DNA from: Arthrobacter sp. StoSoilB19
GTDB lineage: Bacteria > Actinomycetota > Actinomycetes > Actinomycetales > Micrococcaceae
NCBI RefSeq assembly: GCF_019977275.1
Contig: NZ_AP024650.1
Coordinates: forward strand, 3,038,001-3,102,000
Direction of reading: 5' to 3'
DNA: 64,000 nucleotides
The notes under the pieces are model-generated. The model made no database searches. It saw only the letters and a list, made by a program, of their open reading frames with translations, and was not told the DNA's origin. A program made the position numbers and the translations under genes. Positions 1-9,768 of this stretch are shown here, piece after piece (positions within the stretch are counted from its first letter, which is position 1; each line of letters begins with the position of its first letter).

Positions 1-2
1 TC

Positions 3-1406
3 GCCGAAAACGGGGTACCTGGGAAGCTTTCACTCGGAGGCAAAACACTGACGCGGGCCTTCGCAGCGCTGCCGGAGATGGACAAAGACAGCTATATCAA
101 ACGTTGGACCATTCCCGCCCGCAGCGTCGACGGGGTGCTTCCCCGCCACGGCGTAGTGGTCGACGAATCCTCTGGAAGCTCAGGTGTTCCCACCAGCTGG
201 GTACGGGGCCTTGAGGAGCGCCTCGCCACACGGCAGCTGCTCCAGGTGGGCTTTTCCCGGACTGCGGAAACGCTCAAGAAGCAGCCCTTCGTGCTCAACT
301 GCTTTTCGCTCGGAGCGTGGGCCACAGGGATGAACGTGACGACTTCCCTCACGGACGTCACGATGATCAAATCCATTGGCCCGGACCGTGACAAAGCAAT
401 CGCCACGATGCTCGAATTCGGGCCCGACTACACCTACATCATCCTCAGCTACCCGCCCTTTTTGAAATCCTTGTTCGACGACGACCGGGTCAAATGGGAA
501 GACTACGACATTGTTGCCGCGTTCGGCGGCGAGGGTATCAGCGAGAACATGCGGGCCCACATCACCAAGTACGCCCACAGCGCCTTTGGGTCCTACGGTG
601 CCTCCGACCTGGAAATAAACATCGCCATCGAAACCGATTACACAGTGGAACTTCGCAAGGCGTTAGATGCCAACGCTGAACTGTCAGCACGGCTCACGCG
701 GCAGGACGAATACGGCGTCCTACCGATGATCTTCCAGTTCAACCCGTACGACTACCTGATGGAGACGAACGCGGACGGGGAACTCGTCGTCACTATCGTG
801 CGGAAAGAGAACGTCAACCCGAGGATCCGTTACAACATCCACGATCGAGGGCACGTGCTACGTGTACGTGAAGTCAATGCCGTGCTGAAGGACTTCGGGC
901 TCGAAGACGTTATTCGTCAACAGTTCCTCGATCTGCCGCTGCTCTTCCACTACGGCAGGAGCGACCTGTCCGTCGACTTCAACGGGGCGGTTGTGGCACC
1001 GGATGCGCTGCGCGATGTGCTCAGCAGCGACCAAACCCTTCTCGCAGCCGTAGAAAACCACCGCCTCGTCAGTTTCGAAGATGAGCAGGGAAACCGGCAG
1101 CTGCACATTGCACTGCAACTGACGGCAAAGGCCACCCACGAGCGCACGTTGGACGAGGCTGCATACAGGAACTACATCCTCGAGCAGCTGAGAAAAATGA
1201 ACGGCGATTTCAACAACGCAATCCTTACATCGGCGGAATCGAGCCTGCCCACCATTGCGTTCTATGGACGGCGCACCGGCCCGTTCACTTCTGATGGCGT
1301 GAAACTCAAGAACGAATACGTTTGGCAGCTCGGTCCCTCAGCTCCCCAAGACTGGACCCTGGACTTGGCCTTTCGGGCGCAGAAGAATCCAGCAGCCGCT
1401 ATCTGA
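3..1406 (+). CDS. PaaK/CapK-like adenylate-forming enzyme, 5' truncated by window edge
   Basis: The reading frame is open from the window edge, so the N-terminus lies outside; the first in-frame ATG is at 78 but is unlikely to be the true start. The motif SSGSSGVPTS at 168-197 matches the Ser/Gly/Thr-rich ATP-binding loop of phenylacetate-CoA-ligase-type adenylate-forming enzymes, and FGSYGASDLE further on fits the second adenylation motif. Relatives (PaaK, CapK) activate carboxylic acids as acyl-AMP; CapK-like members often sit in polysaccharide or natural-product clusters. The substrate cannot be read from the sequence. The gene is followed by mscL, which looks functionally unrelated. Confidence 0.75.
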   Translation, partial: AENGVPGKLSLGGKTLTRAFAALPEMDKDSYIKRWTIPARSVDGVLPRHGVVVDESSGSSGVPTSWVRGLEERLATRQLLQVGFSRTAETLKKQPFVLNCFSLGAWATGMNVTTSLTDVTMIKSIGPDRDKAIATMLEFGPDYTYIILSYPPFLKSLFDDDRVKWEDYDIVAAFGGEGISENMRAHITKYAHSAFGSYGASDLEINIAIETDYTVELRKALDANAELSARLTRQDEYGVLPMIFQFNPYDYLMETNADGELVVTIVRKENVNPRIRYNIHDRGHVLRVREVNAVLKDFGLEDVIRQQFLDLPLLFHYGRSDLSVDFNGAVVAPDALRDVLSSDQTLLAAVENHRLVSFEDEQGNRQLHIALQLTAKATHERTLDEAAYRNYILEQLRKMNGDFNNAILTSAESSLPTIAFYGRRTGPFTSDGVKLKNEYVWQLGPSAPQDWTLDLAFRAQKNPAAAI

Positions 1407-1487
1407 TCCGTGACGTGATGTTTTCTCAAACGTGTGACGCCCCTAACCGGAAGTCCGGGGACTGGGACATGCGCTAGTTTGGTTCGT

Positions 1488-1889
1488 ATGCTGACTGGAT
1501 TCAAAAACTTCATCATGAAGGGCAACGTGGTTGACCTTGCGGTCGCCGTCGTCATGGGTACTGCTTTCGGCGCCGTGGTGACGGCGCTGGTCAACAAAGT
1601 GCTGATGCCCTTCGTCTCAGGCCTGGTGGGTGCGCCCAACTTCGACAGCTTTGGAAGGGTGGAGCTGAACGGCAACGCCATCGAGTTCGGGGTGCTGCTG
1701 ACCGCTGTGGTGAACTTCCTGCTGATTGCGGCGGCCATCTATTTTGTGGTGGTGATGCCGATGAACATCATGATTGAGCGCCGCAACCGCCGGCTTGGGA
1801 TCAACAAGGATGTGAAGAAGGACGCTGCAGAGGATCCGCAGGTTGCGCTCCTGACCGAGATCCGGGATGCATTGAAGGACCGGGTCTAA
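1488..1889 (+). CDS. mscL: Large-conductance mechanosensitive channel MscL
   Basis: The 133-residue protein has the typical MscL length and order: N-terminal amphipathic stretch MLTGFKNFIMKGNVVDLAVA, first membrane helix (about residues 18-40), periplasmic loop, second membrane helix (about 68-95) and a charged C-terminal helix ending DALKDRV. MscL is a homopentameric emergency valve that opens on hypo-osmotic membrane tension. An in-frame ATG at 1434 would add 18 residues unlike any MscL N-terminus, so ATG 1488 is preferred. A strong hairpin lies just downstream. Confidence 0.95.
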   Translation: MLTGFKNFIMKGNVVDLAVAVVMGTAFGAVVTALVNKVLMPFVSGLVGAPNFDSFGRVELNGNAIEFGVLLTAVVNFLLIAAAIYFVVVMPMNIMIERRNRRLGINKDVKKDAAEDPQVALLTEIRDALKDRV

Positions 1890-1905
1890 GCCTTTCCAAC
1901 CGCAA

Positions 1906-1939
1906 AGTGGCCCGTCTCCCTGTTGGGAGGCGGGCCACT
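1906..1939. terminator. Bidirectional intrinsic terminator between mscL and glmM
   Basis: A 15-bp stem (1906-1920 with 1925-1939, one G-T wobble) closes a 4-base loop and is followed on the plus strand by CTCTTTTT. It lies between the convergent ends of mscL and glmM and could serve both. Confidence 0.88.
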
Positions 1940-1971
1940 CTTTTTGCTGCGGTTGTTTTGAGCCGCGCCGG

Positions 1972-3333
1972 CTAGTTGGAGGCGAGCTCCAGCGCGAGTT
2001 CGGTGCGGACCACCTGGGCCAGGTGTTCGGCGATGGACTGGGCCGTCTCCTCGTCGGCGGCCTCCACCATGACGCGGACCACGGGCTCTGTGCCGGATGG
2101 GCGGAGCAGGACGCGGCCGGTTTCCCCAAGCGCTGCTTCCGCCGATGCCACGGCCTGGGCCAGGACATCGCTGCTGCCCACGCGGGTGCGGTCCACGCCC
2201 TTGACGTTGATGAGGACCTGCGGGAGCTTGGTCATCACGGTGGCGAGTTCCTTGAGCGGTTTCCCGGTCAGGGCCACCTGTGCGGCGAGCTGCAGGCCGG
2301 TGAGGAGGCCGTCGCCGGTGGTGGCGTGGTCGGCGAAGATGACGTGGCCGGACTGTTCGCCGCCCAGGTTGTAGCCGCCGTCGCGCATGCCCTCCAGCAC
2401 GTATCGGTCCCCCACCGCGGTTTCCACGATGGTGATGCCGGCTTCGCGGAGGGCGATCTTCAGGCCGAGGTTGCTCATGACGGTGGCTACCAGGACGTCA
2501 TCCTTGAGTTTGCCGGAGTTCTTGAGCGCGACGGCGAGGATGGCCATGATCTGGTCGCCGTCAACCTCGTTGCCTTCGTGGTCCACGGCCAGGCAGCGGT
2601 CGGCATCGCCGTCGTGGGCGATTCCCAGGTTGGCACCGTACTTGATCACGGCTTCCTTGAGCGGGCCGAGGTGGGTGGAGCCCACGCCGTCGTTGATGTT
2701 GAGTCCGTCCGGATCGGCGCCGATGACGACCACGTCAGCTCCGGCGTCCTTGAAGAGCTGGGGCGAGCAGCCGCTGGCCGCACCGTTGGCGCAGTCAAGG
2801 ACCACGGTGAGGCCATCGAGGCGGTGCGGGAGGGTGCGGAGCAGGTGGACGATGTAGCGGTCCTCTGCGTCGGAGAAGCGCTGTATGCGGCCCACGTCGG
2901 CGCCGGTGGGCCGGACGGCTTCCTTGCCCATCTGGGCTTCGATGGCGTCCTCCACCTCGTCGGGCAGCTTCTGGCCGCCGCGGGCGAAGAACTTGATGCC
3001 GTTATCCGGTGCCGGGTTGTGGGAGGCGGAGATCATGACGCCGAAATCCGCGTCCAGGTCCGCCACCAGGTAAGCGGCCGCGGGGGTGGGCAACACCCCT
3101 GCGTCATAGACGTCGATGCCTGAGCTGGAGAGCCCGGCTTCCACGGCTGCGGCGATGAATTCGCCGCTGGCGCGCGGGTCGCGGGCCAGCACGGCGCGGG
3201 GCCGGGAGCCGTTGGAGTTGCGGTCGTGGCCGAGCACGACGGCGGCCGCCTGGGCCAGCTGCAGGGCCAGTTCTGCTGTCAGCAGGCCGTTGGCCAGCCC
3301 CCGGACACCATCAGTTCCAAATAATCTAGACAC
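1972..3333 (-). CDS. glmM: Phosphoglucosamine mutase
   Basis: The 453-residue protein converts glucosamine-6-phosphate to glucosamine-1-phosphate on the route to UDP-GlcNAc for peptidoglycan. Visible landmarks are the N-terminal [10 protein letters not shown], the active-site phosphoserine loop ISASHNP (Ser104), the metal-binding loop DGDADRC, the sugar-binding loop GGEQSGH and the C-terminal phosphate-binding RPSGTEP. The start is GTG at 3333. In many actinobacteria glmM directly follows rplM-rpsI; here a glycan-modification cluster (3401-9685) separates them. Confidence 0.96.
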   Translation of the reverse strand: MSRLFGTDGVRGLANGLLTAELALQLAQAAAVVLGHDRNSNGSRPRAVLARDPRASGEFIAAAVEAGLSSSGIDVYDAGVLPTPAAAYLVADLDADFGVMISASHNPAPDNGIKFFARGGQKLPDEVEDAIEAQMGKEAVRPTGADVGRIQRFSDAEDRYIVHLLRTLPHRLDGLTVVLDCANGAASGCSPQLFKDAGADVVVIGADPDGLNINDGVGSTHLGPLKEAVIKYGANLGIAHDGDADRCLAVDHEGNEVDGDQIMAILAVALKNSGKLKDDVLVATVMSNLGLKIALREAGITIVETAVGDRYVLEGMRDGGYNLGGEQSGHVIFADHATTGDGLLTGLQLAAQVALTGKPLKELATVMTKLPQVLINVKGVDRTRVGSSDVLAQAVASAEAALGETGRVLLRPSGTEPVVRVMVEAADEETAQSIAEHLAQVVRTELALELASN

Positions 3334-3400
3334 CGGTCAAGTGTAGAGGATGGGTTCGCCGGCCTCGCAGCGGGGTCCCGGATAGACGTGCGGCGACTGT

Positions 3401-4537
3401 CTACGGCTGCGCCATCATAAGATCCTGCTTGCGGGAGCCCATCCTGCCCATGAGACGGCCAACCCGCCCGGCAAGCAAGAGACTGGGCCGCTCGATGAAT
3501 CGGTAGAAAATTTCGGTTGCTACCAGCGACAACGGGATAGCCAAGGCGGCAATCAGGAATGGATTGGTGATATGGGAAGCGAATCCAATCGATACCACGA
3601 TTGGTTCGTGCACGAGATAGAGGCTGAAAGACCGAGTCCCCAGCCATTGCAGGATTCGGTTCTTTCCAAGGGCCTCGGTGGGGCGCCAGGCGATGCATGC
3701 AAATATAAGCAGCGCCCCGCCAGCGGCACTCAACGCGATGAACCCGGGAAGTTGCGGAAACAGCCATTGTGCACAGAGGAGAACTAAGGAGGCCGCCGTA
3801 ATTCCTGCCCATCCCCAGGATCCAACTCTCCTACCTGTAACTCTTAGCAATTGGACGCGCGCAGCCAGCATCACCCCAATCCCAAACATCGGCAAGTAGA
3901 CGGCGAAGGCCGGCAGCCGCTCGCTGGCAAGAGCGATCAAAACGAGGAGACTGAACACTCCGGCCAACCATGCTCTGTTGATTCTTATCGCCACGAAAAT
4001 GTACAACGGCAAAAGCAGGGAAAATATCATCTCCCACTGCAGGGACCATAGAGGTGAATTCAGGGATCCGGGTCCCGAAAGCAGAAGCGCGTCGGAGAAC
4101 CACCGCGTTGCTTCGTCATGCATATTCAGCCAGGGGCTCAACCCGCTGCTCGCCTCTCGAGGAATGGCGTCTGCCAGCGCGAGTGCAAAGACAAGGGATG
4201 CCCACACCGGCAAGTAGATCCTGACAAGACGCTTGGAGAAGTAGGCTGGCCATTTGGGGCCCGAATTGTTGACGACGGGAAGCGCGAGAACGAAGCCGGA
4301 CAGAATAAAGAAGACATAGACTGCCTCCTTGCCGGCCCAAATAAGATGGACCGGAGTGTAGGTCATCCACCATAACCATGATGCCATAGGCCCTTGACCG
4401 CGACTCTCCACCGCGCCAACCAATGCGGGTGAGACAAGACAGCAATGATGAATCAGCACAACCATCGCGGCCAGGCCCCTCAACGCGTCAAGTGATGAGT
4501 AGCGCGGCCCTTTGTCAGTGACACAAATAGCCCCCAT
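3401..4537 (-). CDS. Acyltransferase-3 family membrane protein (sugar O-acyltransferase-like)
   Basis: From ATG 4537 this is a 378-residue polytopic protein with about ten hydrophobic helices. The N-terminal YSSLDALRGLAAMVVLIHH is the signature of the acyltransferase-3 family, which acylates extracytoplasmic sugars, lipid-linked intermediates or envelope polymers. VYVFFILSGFVLALP is a second typical family segment. The frame extends to a TTG at 4582, adding 15 non-family residues; neither start has a convincing Shine-Dalgarno. The gene diverges from the GT2-GtrA gene at 4697, suggesting a joint role in glycan decoration. GC is lower than in the flanking ribosomal genes. The acyl donor and acceptor are unknown. 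Confidence 0.85.
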   Translation of the reverse strand: MGAICVTDKGPRYSSLDALRGLAAMVVLIHHCCLVSPALVGAVESRGQGPMASWLWWMTYTPVHLIWAGKEAVYVFFILSGFVLALPVVNNSGPKWPAYFSKRLVRIYLPVWASLVFALALADAIPREASSGLSPWLNMHDEATRWFSDALLLSGPGSLNSPLWSLQWEMIFSLLLPLYIFVAIRINRAWLAGVFSLLVLIALASERLPAFAVYLPMFGIGVMLAARVQLLRVTGRRVGSWGWAGITAASLVLLCAQWLFPQLPGFIALSAAGGALLIFACIAWRPTEALGKNRILQWLGTRSFSLYLVHEPIVVSIGFASHITNPFLIAALAIPLSLVATEIFYRFIERPSLLLAGRVGRLMGRMGSRKQDLMMAQP

Positions 4538-4696
4538 GGGCGCGACGATATCGAGTTTCGGGGCAGCAGGCCCCAGTAGCAACTACCTGCATGCAGAGGC
4601 TAGCGATTATGTGTACTACTTGGGTTCTTGCTTGCAGTACGTGTCTTTCGAAATAAGCCTCGTCACCGGCCCTTCCGGCACCCTACTCTCTGATGC

Positions 4697-5935
4697 ATGA
4701 CACCTAGCTATGGGGGCTTGGCGCTCGAAATTGTTGTACCGGTCCACAACGAAGAAGCGGTACTCGAAAGCAGCATCACTAGGCTCGCCGAATATCTCAC
4801 GAATGAAATGCCGTCGACGTGGAAAATCACCATCGCCGATAATGCAAGCACTGACCGTACGTCAGTTATTGCCGCCCGCCTTAGCGAGCACATGCCGAAC
4901 GTTGGATATCGCCGCCTTGAGTTGAAAGGGCGGGGTTACGCGCTAAAGGATGCCTGGAGCGCTTCCCAGGCTAAAGTGCTCGCATACCTCGACGTTGATC
5001 TGTCAACCGATCTCACTGCGCTGCCTCCACTCGTCGCACCACTCTTGTCCGGGCATTCCGATATCTCGATAGGGACAAGGCTTGGGCAGAGCTCCCGAGT
5101 GATCCGAGGTCCCAAACGCGAATTCATCTCCAGGTCTTACAACTTCCTTCTCCGTCGGACAATGCAGGTGCGGTTTTCTGACGCCCAATGCGGGTTCAAG
5201 GCCATTCGTGCGGATGTTGCCAAGCGCCTGCTTCCCCATGTCGAAGACACCGGTTGGTTCTTTGACACAGAGTTGCTGATTATCGCTGAGCGTTCCGGAC
5301 TTCGCATCCATGAGATTCCGGTCGACTGGGTGGACGATCCGGACAGCAGAGTGGACATCCGGCAGACAGCTCTTGATGACCTAAAAGGAATGGTGCGGGT
5401 TGCCGGATCGCTAGTAAGGGGCGTGATCCCCGTCCAGGCAATCTACGCAGAGTTGGGGCGTCGTCCAATAGTGCCAGTCGGCCGGCCTAGCTTTTTTGGG
5501 CAGGTGCTGCGGTTTGGAGTGGTGGGAGCCGCGTCCACGCTCGTTTTCGCGCTCCTGTACCTGATGATGCAAGGGCCATTTGGTTCCCAGGAAGCCAACT
5601 TCCTGTCTCTTTTACTTACCGCTATTGGAAATACAGCTGCAAACCGCAGGTTCACTTTCGGCATCAGCGGGCCAGCAAGACTATTTACTCAGCAGTTTCA
5701 GGGCCTGATTGTCTTCTTGCTTGCCTGGGGAATAACCTCATCGTCACTGATGGTGCTGCACGCAGTAAGTCTGGACTCAGCACCGAGCATGGAACTCCTG
5801 GTCCTCACCGGGGCCAATGTCCTCGCCACGCTTATTCGATTCGTGCTCCTTCGCCTCTGGGTATTCCGGCCTCGGCACAGCAATAAGCATTCGACTGTGC
5901 TGGCCATGCGGCCTGCAGGACAGGCTGTCCGTTGA
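4697..5935 (+). CDS. Family 2 glycosyltransferase fused to GtrA-like membrane domain
   Basis: The first ~230 residues are a GT2 domain of dolichyl/polyprenyl-phosphate sugar synthase type: EIVVPVHNEE at the nucleotide fold, ADNASTDRT, and a DxD metal site (Asp99, Asp101 in AYLDVDLSTDL). Residues ~270-395 form a four-helix GtrA-like domain (QVLRFGVVGAAST; GNTAANRRFTF), often linked to flipping of polyprenyl-phosphate sugars. The expected role is to make undecaprenyl-phosphate hexose on the inner face and help present it outside. The stop overlaps the TTG start of the next gene, implying translational coupling with the GT39 proteins that could use this donor. Resembles the B. subtilis YkcC/YkcB partnership (from memory). 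Confidence 0.9.
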   Translation: MTPSYGGLALEIVVPVHNEEAVLESSITRLAEYLTNEMPSTWKITIADNASTDRTSVIAARLSEHMPNVGYRRLELKGRGYALKDAWSASQAKVLAYLDVDLSTDLTALPPLVAPLLSGHSDISIGTRLGQSSRVIRGPKREFISRSYNFLLRRTMQVRFSDAQCGFKAIRADVAKRLLPHVEDTGWFFDTELLIIAERSGLRIHEIPVDWVDDPDSRVDIRQTALDDLKGMVRVAGSLVRGVIPVQAIYAELGRRPIVPVGRPSFFGQVLRFGVVGAASTLVFALLYLMMQGPFGSQEANFLSLLLTAIGNTAANRRFTFGISGPARLFTQQFQGLIVFLLAWGITSSSLMVLHAVSLDSAPSMELLVLTGANVLATLIRFVLLRLWVFRPRHSNKHSTVLAMRPAGQAVR

Positions 5936-7809
5936 GTATCAAGGAAAGCCTCCGCCTTCCTACTCCTGCAAACAACATCCAAAAACGCCATCTACCGTGG
6001 GAACATATAGGGCTCGCAGTGCTCTTAGCAGGCACCGGAGTGTGCTTCATTTGGGGTCTGGACCAGAACGGCTACGCCAACCCTTACTACTCGGCAGCCG
6101 CACTTGCCGGATCGCAGGACTGGACAGCGTTCTTCTTCGGCTCACTCGATGCCGGGAACTTGATCACGATCGACAAGCCGCCACTGAGCATCTGGATCAT
6201 GTCATTGTCTGTCCGGCTTTTTGGACTTAATTCCTGGGCTCTCCTGCTTCCTCAGGCGCTTATGGGCATCGCCACAACTTGGCTTGTCTACAAGATCATG
6301 CGGCGCAATCATGGCGCCGCACCAGCGCTTCTCGGAGGCCTGATCTACGCGACCACGCCTGTGGTTCTGCTGATGTCACGCTTCAACAATCCTGAGCCTC
6401 TGATGGGGCTCCTTATGGTAGCGGCAGTCTATTTCACGATCCGTGCGATGGAACAAAACGGGTGGACTTGGTATCTACTTGCCGGCGGAGCATTGGGGCT
6501 CGGATTCATGGCAAAGCAGATCCAGGCTTTCCTCGTCATTCCGGGTTTGGTGGTGGCCGTGCTTCTACTGGGTGCGGGCACCTTGAGGTCACGACTTGGC
6601 CGACTTCTGGCGGCCTTATTCACGCTGATCCTGACAGGAGCGTCTTGGATGGCGGTGGTGGACCTCACGCCGGCCTCATCGCGCCCATACGTTGGCGGGT
6701 CCGTGTCCAACAGCATGTTGGAACTGACACTTGACTACAACGGGCTTGCCCGTTTCTTACGTTTCGGCAGTCAGCCCCAGACGGCGGACGCAGCAAAGTC
6801 TCCTCTCGGAGATCTTACGTACGATGGGGGGCTTGGCAGACTCTTCAACGCCAATTTTGCCAACGAGGGTGCTTGGCTGCTCTTCTCTGCACTTATCTGC
6901 GCGGTTGCTCTGATGGTTCTCCAGCGGCAGTCAGGACGCGATAGGGCCTCGTCCCGATTGATGATTATCGGCGTCGTATGGCTCCTTTCAGCGTTTTTAG
7001 TAGTCAGCTTTATGGGCACCATGACGCACACCTATTACATCTTTTCCACGGCCGCGCCGGTCGCGATAGTGGTTCCTCTTGGGCTGCATCTGCTCTGGAA
7101 TCAGCGCCAAAGGTTGGTACCTCGTGTTATTGGTGCGTTGTTGATCTCCGGAACGGGATACATAGCGTTTCGCATATTCCAGTACAGTGACGAATGGGGG
7201 CAATGGCCCGCTGTTGTGGCTTGCCTAACGGTCTTTGCGACTGTGGGCTGGCTTCTCTGTCAAAAGCCAGTGAGTCAGCTTCTAACACTTAGTCTCGTTA
7301 CTTTTACCTTGGTCCTCGCACCAATCCTGACGGACGCGATCACCCTTGCAAAACCCCAGGCAGGGACAAATCCACTGTCGGGCCCTGTCAGCAACAACCC
7401 ACAGGCGCTCTCATCCCATCTTGAGGCTGCACGACTCGGGAACCCGCCCCTATCGCGACATCTTGGTTTCGGGGTCGAGCCTTCCGGCCAGGTGACCGAA
7501 TTGCTCAAGTCGAGCGGGACCAAGTGGGCCGCTGCGACCTACACCGCGCAAAATGCTGCCCAATACCAGCTTGCCTCCCAGCGGCCGGTCGTGGCTCTTG
7601 GTGGCTGGCTCGGTACTGATCCAGCACCCACTTTTGAGCAATTCAAGGCCCTTGCTGGGGACGGTCAGATCGCATATTTCATTTGGCAGCAGCCAATACT
7701 GGATGCCGTTCCGCTTGGCAGGGATGCGTTGGCCATTACCGAATGGGTCCAAAAAAACTTCGACGCGAAGGACGTTGACGGTGTCAAACTATACGACCTT
7801 AGAAGTTAG
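5932..7809 (+). CDS. GT39/ArnT-like polytopic glycosyltransferase (YkcB-type), copy 1
   Basis: The 625-residue membrane protein has roughly a dozen hydrophobic helices and a soluble C-terminal domain, the GT-C layout of PMT_2/ArnT-like enzymes that take sugar from a polyprenyl-phosphate donor outside the membrane. Family landmarks are GYANPYYSAA, the conserved DKPPLSIWIM loop (Asp81) and FGLNSWALLLPQA. The start is TTG at 5932, overlapping the preceding TGA by 4 bases. The following gene is a close paralogue. The acceptor, which could be teichoic or other wall polymer, lipid or protein, cannot be determined from sequence. Confidence 0.88.
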   Translation: MSIKESLRLPTPANNIQKRHLPWEHIGLAVLLAGTGVCFIWGLDQNGYANPYYSAAALAGSQDWTAFFFGSLDAGNLITIDKPPLSIWIMSLSVRLFGLNSWALLLPQALMGIATTWLVYKIMRRNHGAAPALLGGLIYATTPVVLLMSRFNNPEPLMGLLMVAAVYFTIRAMEQNGWTWYLLAGGALGLGFMAKQIQAFLVIPGLVVAVLLLGAGTLRSRLGRLLAALFTLILTGASWMAVVDLTPASSRPYVGGSVSNSMLELTLDYNGLARFLRFGSQPQTADAAKSPLGDLTYDGGLGRLFNANFANEGAWLLFSALICAVALMVLQRQSGRDRASSRLMIIGVVWLLSAFLVVSFMGTMTHTYYIFSTAAPVAIVVPLGLHLLWNQRQRLVPRVIGALLISGTGYIAFRIFQYSDEWGQWPAVVACLTVFATVGWLLCQKPVSQLLTLSLVTFTLVLAPILTDAITLAKPQAGTNPLSGPVSNNPQALSSHLEAARLGNPPLSRHLGFGVEPSGQVTELLKSSGTKWAAATYTAQNAAQYQLASQRPVVALGGWLGTDPAPTFEQFKALAGDGQIAYFIWQQPILDAVPLGRDALAITEWVQKNFDAKDVDGVKLYDLRS

Positions 7810-9685
7810 AAAATTGCCGACTCCCCCGGAAAAAGAGCGCCGCCGTCCATGGGAGCTTGTAGCGCTATTGGTCATCCTGTTAGTGGCCGCTGGACTGTAC
7901 ACTTGGCGGCTTTCGGAAAACGGGTGGGCGAACGCGTACTACTCGGCCGCAGTGCAGTCCGGTCTTCATGACCCGACCGCCTTCTTCTTTGGGTCTGCAG
8001 ACTGGGGAAATTCCATATCGGTGGACAAACCGCCTCTGAGCCTCTGGATCATGGGTTTGTCCGTGCGTCTCTTCGGTCTTAACACCTGGGCACTACTGCT
8101 GCCGCAGGCCGCGATGACGCTCGGAAGCACACTCATGATCTTCCAACTTGCTCGGAAGTATCTGCCATCTTACGCAGCACTCGTTGCTGCCTTCGTTTTC
8201 GCGACAACTCCGATAACGGTTTTGCTGGCCCGCTACAACAACCCGGACCCTCTCATGATCCTGCTAATGCTGTCCGCGTTATATGCAGGGATCCGGGCAA
8301 CAGAAACCGCAAGGTCACGATGGTTGTATTTCGCGGCCGGCCTTCTCGCCTTGGGCTTCCTCGCCAAGCAGCTTCAAGCTTTCATGGTCTTGCCTGCGCT
8401 GGGTCTGGTTTTCTGCCTTTTCGTGGGACGCCCATGGCGGAAAGTGGCAACCTCACTGAGTGTGGCGGGCCTGATTCTTGCCGCAGGGTCTATGGCATGG
8501 CCGATAATTGTCGATCTCACACCAACCAGCAGCCGCCCATACGTGGGTGGATCCAAAACCAACAGTATGATCGACCTCACTCTTGGATACAACGGGCTGG
8601 ACCGCCTGCTCCAACAGCAAGGTGGGCGCTCTGCAGCCCTCACGCCTCAGGAATTTCAAGGTGCCAGCTCAGATGCAGGTCTATTTCGCTTGTTCAATGC
8701 GAACTATGGCCAAGAAGCTGCGTGGTTACTGCTGCCGGCGTTAGTCGTTGCTGTTGTTGTTATAGTCCGGTCAATTCAGCGGCGTCGCACTTCCGACAGG
8801 CCGATACTAATGGTCGCCGCGGCAACCTGGATGATTTCAGCATATTTGGTGCTCAGTTTCATGGGTAACAGCATCCATTCTTACTACACGGCTTCACTCG
8901 TGGCCCCGATGGCACTGTGCATTGGCATCGGGAGCAAGCTGTTGGTTTCGTCTTCCACATCCATTGCCCGGCGTGCCGGAACTTCTGTCGCCTTGCTGCT
9001 GGCCGCACTTTTCGCAAACTTGATATGGGGTCTCAGCCCTTCCAACCCAGCCAGCGTCGCCCAGGTTTTACTCCTTGTGACGTTGGTTGCAACATCAGCG
9101 CTCACGGTTCCAACGCCCTACAAATGGCTCACCCCGCTTGCCGGCTCGGTAGCCCTAGCGAGTCTGCTTGTAGGACCTATCGTGGGTTCTCTTGTCACGG
9201 TATCGACGCCGCAACAGGGATCAAACCCGCTGTCCGGGGGGCTAACCAGAAGCCCAGCATCACTCAGCCATTTTCTCTATCAAGTAAAGAACGGTGATCC
9301 CGCAGGCGTCCATGAGCTGGCTATAGGATCCACACCCGGCCCGGGTCTGGAAGCCTACTTGCGGGCTACACCGTCCCGCTGCAAATGGGCGGGCGCAACC
9401 TACCCTGGACAGACTGCTGCCCAATTCCAGCTGAGCATTGGGCGCCCCATAATGCCACTTGGCGGTTTTGCGGCGACTGACCCAAGCCCAACGTTGGCGG
9501 CGTTCCAGAATCTGGTTCGAACTGGCCAGGTCTGCTCCTACATCCTCCAACCCGAGCAACTCAAAATTCCGGGAGTGAGTGACGAACTCGTAGCGATCCA
9601 CAACTGGGTGAGCGAAACCTTTCCCGCTAAAGAAATCGATGGCATCAGGGTCTATGACCTTGCAGGCCAGAACACTCGTCCTTAG
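7781..9685 (+). CDS. GT39/ArnT-like polytopic glycosyltransferase (YkcB-type), copy 2
   Basis: Paralogue of the preceding gene, with the same landmarks: GWANAYYSAA, FFFGSADWGNSISVDKPPLS, FGLNTWALLLPQA and RPYVGGSKTNSM. It has multiple membrane helices and a C-terminal extracytoplasmic domain. The frame is open back to 7553, but that part overlaps copy 1 in another frame. GTG 7781 (AAGGA at 7768-7772) is preferred, giving 634 residues with a 29-base overlap; TTG 7814, just after copy 1 ends, is the alternative. It forms an apparent operon with the GT2-GtrA gene and copy 1. The C-terminal domain aligns with copy 1 around TYPGQTAAQFQLS versus TYTAQNAAQYQLA. Confidence 0.87.
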   Translation: MSNYTTLEVRKLPTPPEKERRRPWELVALLVILLVAAGLYTWRLSENGWANAYYSAAVQSGLHDPTAFFFGSADWGNSISVDKPPLSLWIMGLSVRLFGLNTWALLLPQAAMTLGSTLMIFQLARKYLPSYAALVAAFVFATTPITVLLARYNNPDPLMILLMLSALYAGIRATETARSRWLYFAAGLLALGFLAKQLQAFMVLPALGLVFCLFVGRPWRKVATSLSVAGLILAAGSMAWPIIVDLTPTSSRPYVGGSKTNSMIDLTLGYNGLDRLLQQQGGRSAALTPQEFQGASSDAGLFRLFNANYGQEAAWLLLPALVVAVVVIVRSIQRRRTSDRPILMVAAATWMISAYLVLSFMGNSIHSYYTASLVAPMALCIGIGSKLLVSSSTSIARRAGTSVALLLAALFANLIWGLSPSNPASVAQVLLLVTLVATSALTVPTPYKWLTPLAGSVALASLLVGPIVGSLVTVSTPQQGSNPLSGGLTRSPASLSHFLYQVKNGDPAGVHELAIGSTPGPGLEAYLRATPSRCKWAGATYPGQTAAQFQLSIGRPIMPLGGFAATDPSPTLAAFQNLVRTGQVCSYILQPEQLKIPGVSDELVAIHNWVSETFPAKEIDGIRVYDLAGQNTRP

Positions 9686-9720
9686 TTCTGCACACCTGCC
9701 CTTCGGGCCGTCTATACAGC

Positions 9721-9756
9721 AGAAGCCCGCCCCGCTGAATAGCGGGACGGGCTTCT
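9721..9756. terminator. Hairpin between rpsI and the converging glycosyltransferase operon
   Basis: A 16-bp stem (9721-9736 with 9741-9756, one mismatch) closes a GAAT loop. It lies between the convergent ends of the GT39 gene and rpsI. Neither side carries a clear T-run, so it may act as a weak or factor-assisted terminator, or as an mRNA-end stabiliser. Confidence 0.6.
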
Positions 9757-9768
9757 GTGCAAGCGGGT

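Noticed and set aside
7553..7780. N-terminal extension of the second GT39 gene
   Set aside because: It overlaps the C-terminal domain of the first GT39 gene in another frame and adds no family similarity.
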